Part shown: piece by piece, positions 56,632-64,000 of the stretch
How the letters are laid out: each line of letters begins with the position of its first letter
Position numbering within the stretch: position 1 is the stretch's first letter
Origin: Pseudomonas sp. RIT623
GTDB taxonomy: Bacteria > Pseudomonadota > Gammaproteobacteria > Pseudomonadales > Pseudomonadaceae
Length of the DNA stretch: 64,000 nt
NCBI RefSeq assembly: GCF_004519305.1
Contig: NZ_SOZA01000026.1
Span: forward strand, 1-64,000
Reading direction: 5' to 3'
Notes under the pieces: generated by a model
What the model was told of the DNA's origin: nothing
What the model saw: the letters and a program-made list of their open reading frames with translations, nothing else
Databases searched by the model: none
Program-made: the position numbers and the translations under genes

Positions 56632-56860
56632 GAAAACCACCTGAAAAATAGTGAATGCAAGGCCGCAGGCGGGCGTTCGGCCCCGGCGGCGCTGGGTGAA
56701 AGGCGCGCATTATACCCATCGTGCCGGGCTTGCGGTGATGGCCTGGCGCCAGCCGTCGATGGCGCGGCAGTGGCGCCCCGGGAAAAATCTGCTAACAATG
56801 CACACGGCACGCGCGGCAATGGCTACGCCATAATGCGCAGCGATATCAGAGGAGTAATTC

Positions 56861-57601
56861 ATGACCAGCACCGCAAACGCCGCAGATGGCGACAAGATTC
56901 TCATCGTCGACGACGACCCGGGCCTGAGCAGCCTGCTGGACCGTTTCTTCACCAGCAAGGGCTTCCGTGTCCGTACCGTGCCCAATGTCGAACAGATGGA
57001 TCGCCTGCTGGCCCGTGAGGTGTTCAACCTGGTCGTGCTCGACCTGATGCTGCCGGGCGAGGACGGCCTGTCCGCGTGCAAGCGCCTGCGCGCCTCGAAC
57101 AACCAGATCCCGATCATCATGCTCACCGCCAAGGGCGATGAGCTCAGCCGCATCAAGGGCCTGGAGCTGGGTGCCGACGACTACCTGGCCAAGCCGTTCA
57201 ACCCCGACGAGCTGGTGGCCCGGGTCAAGGCCGTGCTGCGCCGCCAGGCCCCGGCCGTGCCGGGTGCGCCGGGCAGCGAGGACGAGACCGTCACCTTCGG
57301 CGACTACGAACTGTCGCTGGCCACCCGCGAACTCAAGCGCGGCAGTGAAGTGCACATGCTGACCACCGGCGAGTTCGCCGTGCTCAAGGCGTTGGTCATG
57401 CATGCCCGCGAACCGCTGACCCGCGACAAGCTGATGAACCTGGCCCGTGGCCGCGAGTGGGACGCCCTGGAGCGCTCCATCGACGTGCAGATCTCGCGCC
57501 TGCGCCGGATGATCGAGCCCGACCCGTCCAAACCCCGCTATATCCAGACCGTCTGGGGTGTGGGCTACGTCTTCGTGCCGGACGGAAACGCCGGCAAATG
57601 A
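56861..57601 (+). CDS. ompR: Two-component response regulator OmpR
   Basis: DNA-binding response regulator of 246 residues. The receiver domain has phospho-acceptor Asp61 in NLVVLDLMLPGEDGLS, the acidic pair DDD near residue 17 and Lys in GADDYLAKPFNPDELVARVK. The C-terminal winged helix is of the OmpR/PhoB type (DVQISRLRRMIEPDPSKPRY). GAGGAG precedes the ATG. Responds to EnvZ; osmotic/pH and porin control is the known role in enterobacteria. Confidence 0.93.
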   Translation: MTSTANAADGDKILIVDDDPGLSSLLDRFFTSKGFRVRTVPNVEQMDRLLAREVFNLVVLDLMLPGEDGLSACKRLRASNNQIPIIMLTAKGDELSRIKGLELGADDYLAKPFNPDELVARVKAVLRRQAPAVPGAPGSEDETVTFGDYELSLATRELKRGSEVHMLTTGEFAVLKALVMHAREPLTRDKLMNLARGREWDALERSIDVQISRLRRMIEPDPSKPRYIQTVWGVGYVFVPDGNAGK

Positions 57602-57626
57602 GTCTGTCGGTGCGTCCGGGTGCAGC

Positions 57627-57655
57627 AGGGCGGCTCATGCGAGTCGCCCTGTTTT
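57627..57655 (+). terminator. Hairpin between ompR and envZ
   Basis: AGGGCGGCTC (57627-57636), loop atgc, GAGTCGCCCT (57641-57650): ten pairs with one G-U, then GTTTTC. Looks like a partial intrinsic terminator or processing site that would lower envZ expression relative to ompR. Confidence 0.6.
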
Positions 57656-57694
57656 CGTCTGTGGCGGCCGGCCTTTCAGCACAGTAGTTGATCG

Positions 57695-59008
57695 ATGAAA
57701 ACGCCTCTCTGGTTCCCGCAAAGTTTCTTCGCCCGCACCCTCTGGCTGGTGCTGATCGTCGTGCTGTTCTCCAAGGCACTGACGCTGGTGTACCTGCTGA
57801 TGAACGAGGACGTGCTGGTCGACCGCCAGTACAGCCACGGTGTGGCCCTGACGTTGCGGGCGTACTGGGCGGCGGATGAAGAAAACCGCGAGCAGATCGC
57901 CGAGGCCGCCGGGTTGATCCGGGTGACCGGGGCAGGCGTGCCCGAGGGCGAACAGCACTGGCCGTACAGCGAGATCTACCAGCGCCAGATGCAGGCCGAG
58001 CTGGGTGACGACACCGAGGTGCGGCTGCGCATCCATGCGCCGCCAGCGCTGTGGGTGAACGCGCCGAGCCTGGGCCCCGGCTGGCTCAAGGTGCCGCTGT
58101 ACCCACACCCGCTGCGCGGGCAGAAGATCTGGAACGTGCTGGGCTGGTTCCTGGCCATCGGCTTGCTGTCCACCGCCTCGGCGTGGATTTTCGTGCGCCA
58201 GCTCAACCAGCCGCTCAAGCGCCTGGTGTTCGCTGCTCGCCAGCTCGGCCAGGGGCGCAGCGTGCGCCTGCCGATCAGCGATACGCCCAGCGAGATGACC
58301 GAGGTGTACCGGGCATTCAACCAGATGGCCGAGGATGTCGAGCAGGCCGGGCGAGAGCGCGAGCTGATGCTGGCCGGGGTGTCCCACGACCTGCGCACAC
58401 CGCTCACCCGCCTGCGCCTGTCACTGTCGCTGATGGGCAACGACAGCGACCTCAGCGAAGACATGGTGCGTGATATCGAGGACATGGACGCGATCCTCGA
58501 CCAGTTCCTGGCGTTCATTCGTGACGGGCGCGACGAGCCGGTGGAGGAGGTCGACCTCAACGATCTGATCTACGAAGTAGTGGCCCCTTACAACCAGCAT
58601 GAGGAGCAGGTGCGCCTGTGCCTCGAGCCAATTCCGCCCTTCCCGCTGCGGCGTGTCTCGCTCAAGCGCATGCTCGGCAACCTGATCGGTAACGCCCTGC
58701 ATCACGCCGGCAAGGGGGTTGAAGTGGCGGCCTATGTATCGGGTGACCAGAGTGCGCCTTATGTGGTGCTCAGCGTGCTGGATCGCGGGGCGGGGATCGA
58801 CGAGTCGGAGCTGGAGACCATCTTCAACCCGTTCATCCGTGGCGACCGGGCGCGGGGCGGCAAGGGCACCGGGTTGGGGTTGGCGATCGTCAAGCGCATC
58901 GCCGCGCAGCATGGCGGCAATGTCGAATTGCGCAACCGCTCCGGTGGCGGGATCGAGGCGCGGGTGCGCTTGCCGTTGGGTTTGTTGCTACCGCGTAACG
59001 CTGTGTGA
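57695..59008 (+). CDS. envZ: Sensor histidine kinase EnvZ
   Basis: Inner-membrane kinase of 437 residues. Two membrane helices (about 15-36 and 147-168) enclose a periplasmic domain of about 110 residues. HAMP (about 170-220), dimerisation domain with phospho-accepting His231 in GVSHDLRTPLTRLRL, then HATPase_c with the N box NLIGNALHHAG, DRGAGIDE, and GKGTGLGLAIVKRI. Lies 93 bases after ompR, behind a hairpin. Confidence 0.93.
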   Translation: MKTPLWFPQSFFARTLWLVLIVVLFSKALTLVYLLMNEDVLVDRQYSHGVALTLRAYWAADEENREQIAEAAGLIRVTGAGVPEGEQHWPYSEIYQRQMQAELGDDTEVRLRIHAPPALWVNAPSLGPGWLKVPLYPHPLRGQKIWNVLGWFLAIGLLSTASAWIFVRQLNQPLKRLVFAARQLGQGRSVRLPISDTPSEMTEVYRAFNQMAEDVEQAGRERELMLAGVSHDLRTPLTRLRLSLSLMGNDSDLSEDMVRDIEDMDAILDQFLAFIRDGRDEPVEEVDLNDLIYEVVAPYNQHEEQVRLCLEPIPPFPLRRVSLKRMLGNLIGNALHHAGKGVEVAAYVSGDQSAPYVVLSVLDRGAGIDESELETIFNPFIRGDRARGGKGTGLGLAIVKRIAAQHGGNVELRNRSGGGIEARVRLPLGLLLPRNAV

Positions 59009-59013
59009 AATCA

Positions 59014-59056
59014 ATCGCGGGGCAAGTCGCACCGCCGGTGCGACTTGCCCCGCGAT
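59014..59056. terminator. Perfect 21-bp inverted repeat between convergent envZ and rimK
   Basis: The arm at 59014-59034 (beginning ATCGCGGGGCAAG) is the exact reverse complement of 59036-59056, with one base between. It combines REP-type sequence with dyad symmetry and likely acts as a bidirectional terminator, although T-runs are lacking. Perfect symmetry over 43 bases is unusual. Confidence 0.7.
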
Positions 59057-59060
59057 GTGT

Positions 59061-59966
59061 TTAACCTTTGCCTTTGGTCCGGGTCTGGTTTGGCCCGCTG
59101 TTCTTCTCCAGGTGCTCGATGATCATCCCGGCCACGTCCTTGCCGGTAGTCACCTCGATCCCCTCCAGGCCTGGCGAGGAGTTCACTTCCATCACCAGGG
59201 GCCCATGGTTCGAGCGCAGGATATCCACGCCCGCCACGCTCAGCCCCATCACCTTGGCTGCGCGAATCGCGGTCATGCGTTCTTCAGGGGTGATCTTGAT
59301 CAGGCTGGCCACACCCCCGCGATGCAGGTTGGAGCGGAACTCGCCCGGCTTGGCCTGGCGTTTCATCGAGGCGATCACCTTGTCGCCGACCACGAAACAG
59401 CGGATATCGGCGCCGCCAGCTTCCTTGATGTACTCCTGGACCATGATGTTCTGCTTCAGGCCCATGAACGCCTCGATCACCGACTCGGCGGCCTTGGTGG
59501 TTTCGCACAGAACCACGCCGATGCCCTGGGTGCCTTCGAGCACCTTGATCACCAGCGGCGCGCCGTTGACCATCTGGATCAGGTCGGGGATGTCGTCCGG
59601 CGAGTGGGCGAAACCGGTGATCGGCAGGCCGATGCCGCGCCGCGACAGCAGTTGCAATGAGCGCAGCTTGTCGCGCGAGCGGGCGATGGCCACCGACTCG
59701 TTGAGCGGATAGACGCCCATCATCTCGAACTGGCGCAGCACCGCGCAGCCATAGAAGGTGACCGAGGCGCCGATACGTGGGATCACCGCGTCGAACCCTT
59801 CCAGCGGTTTGCCGCGGTAGTGGATCTGTGGTTTGTGGCTGGCGATGTTCATGTAGGCCCGGAGCGTGTCGATCACCACCACTTCATGGCCCCGCTGGGT
59901 ACCGGCCTCGACCAGGCGGCGGGTGGAATACAGACGCGGATTGCGCGAGAGCACAGCGATCTTCAT
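59061..59966 (-). CDS. rimK: Ribosomal protein S6 glutamate ligase RimK
   Basis: ATP-grasp ligase of 301 residues that adds glutamates to the C-terminus of ribosomal protein S6. MKIAVLSRNPRLYSTRRLVE is the RimK start; EGTQGIGVVLCETTKAAESV and MEVNSSPGLEGIEVTTGKDV hold ATP-grasp metal/ATP motifs. Its ATG overlaps the rimB stop by four bases. In P. fluorescens RimK-dependent S6 modification alters the proteome during host association. Confidence 0.94.
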   Translation of the reverse strand: MKIAVLSRNPRLYSTRRLVEAGTQRGHEVVVIDTLRAYMNIASHKPQIHYRGKPLEGFDAVIPRIGASVTFYGCAVLRQFEMMGVYPLNESVAIARSRDKLRSLQLLSRRGIGLPITGFAHSPDDIPDLIQMVNGAPLVIKVLEGTQGIGVVLCETTKAAESVIEAFMGLKQNIMVQEYIKEAGGADIRCFVVGDKVIASMKRQAKPGEFRSNLHRGGVASLIKITPEERMTAIRAAKVMGLSVAGVDILRSNHGPLVMEVNSSPGLEGIEVTTGKDVAGMIIEHLEKNSGPNQTRTKGKG

Positions 59967-60445
59967 GCAGCACCTGTGACAGGGGAAAGGGTGGCCGGGA
60001 AGGCCGGTTTGTCCTGAACGTACTTGAGGCCGGGGTTGACCACCAGTTGGCCGTGGATCAATGCCTTGGATCCGAGCAACAGCCGGTAGCGCATGTTCTT
60101 GCGGCAGGCCAAGGTGAACTCCACCTCCCACACCCGGTCGCCGAGCGCCAGGCTGGTGCGGATCACATAGCGCGCCTGGGCCTGGCCGTTGGAGCTCTTG
60201 ATGCGTTTCATGGTCACCAGCGGCGCCTCGCAGCGACGGTGACGCAATTGCACCACCGAGCCCAGGTGGGCGGTGAAGCGTACCCACTGCTGGCCATCGC
60301 GCTCGAACGGCTCGACGTCGGTGGCGTGCAGGCTGGAGGTGCTGGCACCGGTGTCGATCTTGGCGCGCAGGCCGGCGACGCCGAGGTCGGGCAGGGCGAC
60401 CCACTCGCGCAGGCCGATCACAGTCAGGTGGTCAAATGTCTTCAC
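59963..60445 (-). CDS. rimB: RimB-like retropepsin-type protease (ATP-dependent zinc protease family)
   Basis: Protein of about 160 residues with an aspartate-protease motif AKIDTGASTSSLHA, the active-site segment of retropepsin-like enzymes, followed by LGDRVWEVEFTLACRKNMRY and LLGSKALIHGQLVVNP. RimB in P. fluorescens modulates RimK. GTG at 60445 gives (M)KTFDHLTVIGLREWVA; upstream ATG 60502 would add 19 unlikely residues. Four-base overlap with rimK. rimA is not adjacent. Confidence 0.82.
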   Translation of the reverse strand: MKTFDHLTVIGLREWVALPDLGVAGLRAKIDTGASTSSLHATDVEPFERDGQQWVRFTAHLGSVVQLRHRRCEAPLVTMKRIKSSNGQAQARYVIRTSLALGDRVWEVEFTLACRKNMRYRLLLGSKALIHGQLVVNPGLKYVQDKPAFPATLSPVTGAA

Positions 60446-60554
60446 GAAGCGTGCCCTGTGGATAAGGGGATGAACTGTAATGACGGCACGGATTTTTTGC
60501 ATCCGTCAGTCACGGTAGTACAGTTCCGTGAAAGACAGAATTCGAGGAAAAACC

Positions 60555-60956
60555 ATGGCACAAAAGCCTGAAGACGAAGACAAGGTCCGCCTGGACAAAT
60601 GGCTGTGGGCGGCGCGTTTCTACAAAACCCGCGCGCTGGCCAAGGCGGCCATCGAAAGTGGCAAGGTGCATTGCCGCGGCGAGCGCTGCAAGCCGGGCAA
60701 GGAGCCGCGGGTGGGTGACGAGTTCGTTTTGCGCACCGGTTTTGACGAGCGCACGGTGCGGGTCAAGGCGCTGTCGGTGGTGCGTCGTGGCGCACCGGAG
60801 GCGCAGGCGTTGTACGAGGAGACGGCCGAGAGCATGAAGCGGCGCGAGCAGGTGGCCGAAATGCGCAAGGCAGGGGCGATGGGCGTGACCACCGATGGGC
60901 GGCCTAACAAAAAGCAGCGGCGGCAGATTCACCAGCTGCATGGCAGTTTCGAGTAA
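60555..60956 (+). CDS. hslR: Heat-shock protein 15 (HslR), S4 RNA-binding
   Basis: Protein of 133 residues with an S4 domain (VRLDKWLWAARFYKTRALAK, KVHCRGERCKPGKEPRVGDE) and a basic C-terminal helix. Known Hsp15 binds stalled 50S subunits with nascent chains. GAGGAAAA precedes the ATG at 60555. Divergent from rimB. Confidence 0.93.
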   Translation: MAQKPEDEDKVRLDKWLWAARFYKTRALAKAAIESGKVHCRGERCKPGKEPRVGDEFVLRTGFDERTVRVKALSVVRRGAPEAQALYEETAESMKRREQVAEMRKAGAMGVTTDGRPNKKQRRQIHQLHGSFE

Positions 60957-61015
60957 TCGCGGGCAAGCCCGCTGCCACGCAGGCACACGGTGGCAGTGGG
61001 CTGGCCCGGCGATCG
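60957..61015. repeat. Degenerate REP between hslR and the PAP2 gene
   Basis: tcgcgggcaagcccgctgcc (60957) and tggcagtgggctggcccggcgatcg (about 60991-61015) form an imperfect pair between convergent genes. Confidence 0.6.
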
Positions 61016-61016
61016 A

Positions 61017-61817
61017 TCAGGCGTTGCGCATGACGCTCATGCGTCCGATCAGCGGCAACTTGCCGAACAACCGGAACAGCGGCGCCGTCCAGCGCACCAG
61101 CGCCGCGCTGGCCTTGGCCGCCAGGGGGGTGTGGCAGCTCCAGCCCAGTGCCAGCACCGCCATCAGCAGGCCGCCGATGTAGTCGTCCTGGCCCCAGTGG
61201 GCACCGGCCACCAGGCGCGGCAGCATGAACAGCAAGGCCAGTGCCCAGATCACCAGGTGCTGCATCAGGCGGCGGCTGAACAGGCTCATGAACAACGCCC
61301 AGATCAGCAGCACCGAGGCGTGGTCACCCGGGAAGCTCTGGCTGGAACGGTCCTTGAGCTCCCATTTCTTTTCCACGTTCGGGTAGTAGTCGCTCAGGTG
61401 CACGGCGTTGTCGAACGTCATCGATGGGCTATTGTGTTGCCAACCCATTGCACTGACCCACTTGGAAAACAGCGCGCGAATCACCACTAACAGGAGCAGG
61501 GTCACCAGGAAACCAAAAAATGCCTGGCGCACCTGCACGGCCTTGAACACCCAGTCGCCGCGAATCAGCAGCGACAACATGATCAGCCCGACCAGGATGT
61601 CGAATGGACGCAGGCTGCCGACGGCCCAGATGGTACGCCAGACAACGTTGTCGGCCAGCGGGGCGTTGAGGCTGTGGAACAGCCATTCGTCGAAAGTCAG
61701 GCACAGGATCTGGCCAACGGGCCATAACCAGAAACACAGTAGAGCGATGGGCAGCAGCGTGCAGGCTGCCAAGGGTCCCCAGGACCACCTCGCTTGGAAC
61801 AGTGGTCGATTGTCCAT
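61017..61817 (-). CDS. PAP2-family membrane phosphatase
   Basis: Membrane phosphatase of 266 residues with about six spans. Active-site motifs are KDRSSQSFPGDHASVL and RLVAGAHWGQDDYIGG, the C2 and C3 motifs of type 2 phosphatidic acid phosphatases; the C1-like segment is in FNNAVHLSDYYPNVEKKWEL rather than the classic KX6RP, so it resembles LpxT-type lipid phosphotransferases more than generic PAP2. Substrate could be undecaprenyl pyrophosphate or lipid A phosphate. Confidence 0.8.
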   Translation of the reverse strand: MDNRPLFQARWSWGPLAACTLLPIALLCFWLWPVGQILCLTFDEWLFHSLNAPLADNVVWRTIWAVGSLRPFDILVGLIMLSLLIRGDWVFKAVQVRQAFFGFLVTLLLLVVIRALFSKWVSAMGWQHNSPSMTFDNAVHLSDYYPNVEKKWELKDRSSQSFPGDHASVLLIWALFMSLFSRRLMQHLVIWALALLFMLPRLVAGAHWGQDDYIGGLLMAVLALGWSCHTPLAAKASAALVRWTAPLFRLFGKLPLIGRMSVMRNA

Positions 61818-61926
61818 AAGATACCTCGATCTCCTAACGTGAAATGAGCGCCCAGCGAGCGCTCAGCGACGGACGTTTTAGTCCCGGATAATCATTTTGT
61901 CATCATTTTCAGATAGCCAGACAGCC

Positions 61927-62829
61927 ATGAGCGACTTGCCAGATACCGATTTCACACAACGTTTCATCTTCGACGACCGCGATGTGCGCGGTGAAATGGT
62001 CGCGCTGGAACGCAGCTATGCCGAGGTGCTGGCCAAGCACGCCTACCCTCAGCCGGTGCAGCAACTGCTGGGCGAACTGATGGCCGCCGCCGCGCTGCTG
62101 GTCGGCACCTTGAAGTTCGATGGCCTGCTGATCCTCCAGGCGCAGTCCCAGGGCCCGGTCCCGCTGCTGGCCATCGAGTACACCAGCGAGCACGACATCC
62201 GAGGCCTGGCGCGCTACGAGGCCGATCAGATCAAGGCTGACGCAGCCCTTGCCGACCTGATGCCGGGCGGTCACCTGGTGTTGACCATCATTCCGGTCAA
62301 CGGCCAGCGCTACCAGGGCACGGTTGAGCTGGACGGCAAGGACCTGTCGGAGTGCTTCACCAACTACTTCGTCATGTCGCAGCAGATCAACACCTGCATT
62401 TCCCTGGCTGCCGATGGCCAGCGCGCCCGTGGCCTGCTGGTGCAGCAACTGCCGGCCGAGATCCACAAGGACAGCGAAGAGCGCGAGGAAAGCTGGGCCC
62501 ACGTGAAGGCCTTGGCCAACACCGTGAAAGTCGAGGAACTGCTGGGCCTGGACAACGAAACCGTGCTGCACCGCCTATACCACGAAGACGCTGTGCGCCT
62601 GTTCGACATCCAGCCACTGCGCTTCAAGTGCAGCTGCTCGCGTGAGCGTTCGGGCAACGCCCTGGTCAGCCTCGGCGAGGCCGATGCCAAGGCATTGGTG
62701 GCCGAATGTGGCGGCACTGTCGAGATCGATTGCCAGTTCTGCAACGAGCGTTATCTGTTCGATGCCAACGATGTCGCGCAATTGTTTGCCGGCGGTGGCA
62801 CCGAGGCGCCCTCAGAAACTCAGCACTGA
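61927..62829 (+). CDS. hslO: Redox-regulated chaperone Hsp33
   Basis: Oxidation-activated holdase of 300 residues. The N-terminal substrate domain begins DTDFTQRFIFDDRDVRGEMV; the C-terminal redox switch has CSCSRERSG and CQFCNERYLF, the four zinc-binding cysteines in CXC and CXXC pattern. ATG at 61927; an upstream in-frame start at 61897 is unlikely. Precedes pckA as in other gamma-proteobacteria. Confidence 0.94.
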   Translation: MSDLPDTDFTQRFIFDDRDVRGEMVALERSYAEVLAKHAYPQPVQQLLGELMAAAALLVGTLKFDGLLILQAQSQGPVPLLAIEYTSEHDIRGLARYEADQIKADAALADLMPGGHLVLTIIPVNGQRYQGTVELDGKDLSECFTNYFVMSQQINTCISLAADGQRARGLLVQQLPAEIHKDSEEREESWAHVKALANTVKVEELLGLDNETVLHRLYHEDAVRLFDIQPLRFKCSCSRERSGNALVSLGEADAKALVAECGGTVEIDCQFCNERYLFDANDVAQLFAGGGTEAPSETQH

Positions 62830-62850
62830 AACGGTTCACTACAGGACTAT

Positions 62851-62904
62851 CTCCTGTCGAATTGCGCAAAAGCGCAGTTCTGACAGGAGGGGCCTACTTT
62901 TTTT
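62851..62904 (+). terminator. Long hairpin after hslO
   Basis: CTCCTGTC (62851-62858) pairs with GACAGGAG (62882-62889), and inner TGCGC (62863-62867) with GCGCA (62872-62876) around loop aaaa. A T-run (62898-62904) follows after 8 bases. Likely ends hslO; the spacing to the T-run is imperfect. Confidence 0.6.
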
Positions 62905-62914
62905 GGGCTTTTCT

Positions 62915-63000
62915 GGCATAATCCGGCCACTTTTTTCGCTGTAGTAGTTTTTTCAAGACGACTACAAAACGTTTGGAGCACTCGGCCTCGGGCCGGATGG
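62915..63000 (+). promoter_or_regulatory. pckA promoter and structured leader
   Basis: TGGCATAAT (62914-62922) is an extended -10. In the leader TGTAGT-N15-ACTACA (62940-62966) forms one hairpin, and CGGCC-tcg-GGCCG (62983-62995) a second directly before the purine-rich ribosome-binding site (about 62995-63000). The second hairpin could affect ribosome access. Confidence 0.45.
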
Positions 63001-63008
63001 GGTATCTC

Positions 63009-64000
63009 ATGACGCAAGCCAACAACACCGTGTACACCGACCTGAGCGTCGATGAGCTGGTAAAAGAAGCGCTGTCCCGCGGTGAAGGCGTGCTGGCCGA
63101 TACCGGCGCGCTGGTGGTGGAAACCGGTCACCGCACCGGCCGTTCGCCGGCTGACCGTTTCATCGTCGAAGAACCTTCCACCCAGGACCAGATTGGCTGG
63201 GGCCCGATCAACCGCAAGTTCCCGGCCGACAAGTTCGATGCCCTGTGGGACCGCGTCGAGGCGTTCAACAACGCCCAGGATCACTTCGTTTCCTACGTTC
63301 ACGTAGGTGCTGCGGCCGAGCACTACCTGCCGGTCAAGATGACCACCCAGACTGCCTGGCAGAACCTGTTCGGCCGTTGCCTGTTCATCAACCCGGCCCA
63401 GTACAACCCGGCTGAGCATGGTGAGTGGCAGGTGCTCAACGTCGCCAACTTCGTTTGCGAACCCGAGCGTGACGGCACCAATTCCGATGGCTGCGTGATC
63501 ATCAACTTCGCCCAGAAGAAAGTGCTGATCGCCGGCATGCGTTACGCCGGTGAAATGAAGAAAGCCATGTTCTCGGTGCAGAACTTCCTGCTGCCGGCCG
63601 CCGACGTGCTGCCGATGCACTGCGCCGCCAACATCGGCGAAGCGGGTGACGTCACCCTGTTCTTCGGCCTGTCCGGCACCGGCAAGACCACCCTGTCGGC
63701 CGACGAAAGCCGTTACCTGATCGGTGACGACGAGCACGGCTGGGGCGAGGGCGTGGTCTTCAACATCGAAGGCGGTTGCTATGCCAAGTGCATCGACCTG
63801 TCCGAGAAGAACGAGCCGGTCATCTGGAAAGCCATCAAGCATGGCGCGGTGCTGGAAAACGTCGTCATCGACGATGCCAAGCACGCCGACTACGCCGACG
63901 TGAGCCTGACCCAGAACAGCCGCGCAGCCTACCCGCTGAGCCACGTAGCCAAGGTCTCCGAGAAGAACCTGGGCGGCGAGCCGAACGCAGTCATCTTCCT
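63009..64000 (+). CDS. pckA: Phosphoenolpyruvate carboxykinase (ATP), 5' part
   Basis: Gluconeogenic enzyme converting oxaloacetate and ATP to phosphoenolpyruvate. The first 330 residues are present. LVVETGHRTGRSPADRFIVE holds the substrate-binding Arg, GRCLFINPAQYNP and MHCAANIGEAGDVTLFFGLS-GTGKTTLS the kinase-specific P-loop (about 218-230). GDDEHGWGEGVVFNIEGGCY contains metal ligands. The gene runs off the right edge. Leader hairpins upstream suggest post-transcriptional control. Confidence 0.95.
   Translation, partial: MTQANNTVYTDLSVDELVKEALSRGEGVLADTGALVVETGHRTGRSPADRFIVEEPSTQDQIGWGPINRKFPADKFDALWDRVEAFNNAQDHFVSYVHVGAAAEHYLPVKMTTQTAWQNLFGRCLFINPAQYNPAEHGEWQVLNVANFVCEPERDGTNSDGCVIINFAQKKVLIAGMRYAGEMKKAMFSVQNFLLPAADVLPMHCAANIGEAGDVTLFFGLSGTGKTTLSADESRYLIGDDEHGWGEGVVFNIEGGCYAKCIDLSEKNEPVIWKAIKHGAVLENVVIDDAKHADYADVSLTQNSRAAYPLSHVAKVSEKNLGGEPNAVIF

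Overview
The window is GC-rich chromosomal DNA from a fluorescent Pseudomonas, most likely of the P. putida / P. entomophila group. The evidence is an adhesin with the LapA retention module and LapG cleavage motif beside lapEBC, the hemB-ppk-ppx-trxA-rho-ubiD core block, clustered tau and ssu sulfonate genes, and many REP hairpins of the 'tgtaggagcggccttgtgtcgcgaaaggg' kind between genes. I see no IS, prophage, integron, CRISPR, rRNA or tRNA. About 57 protein genes fill the window; two are cut by its edges (lapA on the left, pckA on the right).

Layout. 1-7.6 kb: 5' part of a giant biofilm adhesin gene (minus strand), divergent from its type I secretion genes lapE-lapB-lapC. 7.8-14.6 kb: a WYL regulator, a Sel1-repeat protein, and a five-gene efflux operon (SlyA/MarR-like regulator, FUSC, DUF1656, HlyD, NodT) in which every junction is a 4-base stop/start overlap. 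14.7-17.9 kb: a four-gene envelope operon on the minus strand (COG3014 lipoprotein, YcfL-like, LpoB-like, secreted LpoB/CsgG-like). 18.2-23.4 kb: cytochrome c-FTR1 iron permease, YaiI, ElbB, and a sterol-desaturase-family gene whose 3' end overlaps a convergent DedA gene. 23.6-33.3 kb: hemB, ppk, ppx (convergent), trxA, rho, ubiD and a 2Fe-2S flavin reductase. 33.6-40 kb: chaC, a cystine ABC importer, an EpsC-type serine acetyltransferase, and betT.

40.1-51.4 kb is a sulfur-scavenging cluster: tauABCD (minus), an OprD-family porin, the 1-Cys peroxiredoxin lsfA, and ssuEADCB-ssuF. 51.5-64 kb holds a TetR regulator and gshA, a thioesterase and tex, ompR-envZ, rimB-rimK, hslR, a PAP2 phosphatase, hslO and the start of pckA.

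Functional themes are adhesion (lapA/EBC), envelope maintenance, polyphosphate and redox housekeeping, and thiol/sulfur economy: ChaC degrades glutathione, GshA begins its synthesis, TcyJLN imports cystine, EpsC starts cysteine synthesis, and tau/ssu release sulfite from sulfonates. The most notable unexplained items are a 20-bp palindrome inside the lapA promoter, the COG3014-ycfL-lpoB-like operon, the rho leader (hairpin with T-run plus a seven-codon ORF ending on the rho start codon), the convergent gene overlap at 22.8 kb, and palindromes or repeated boxes upstream of the efflux, betT, lsfA and ssu genes. Gene names rest on reading translated sequence and synteny; no database search was run.
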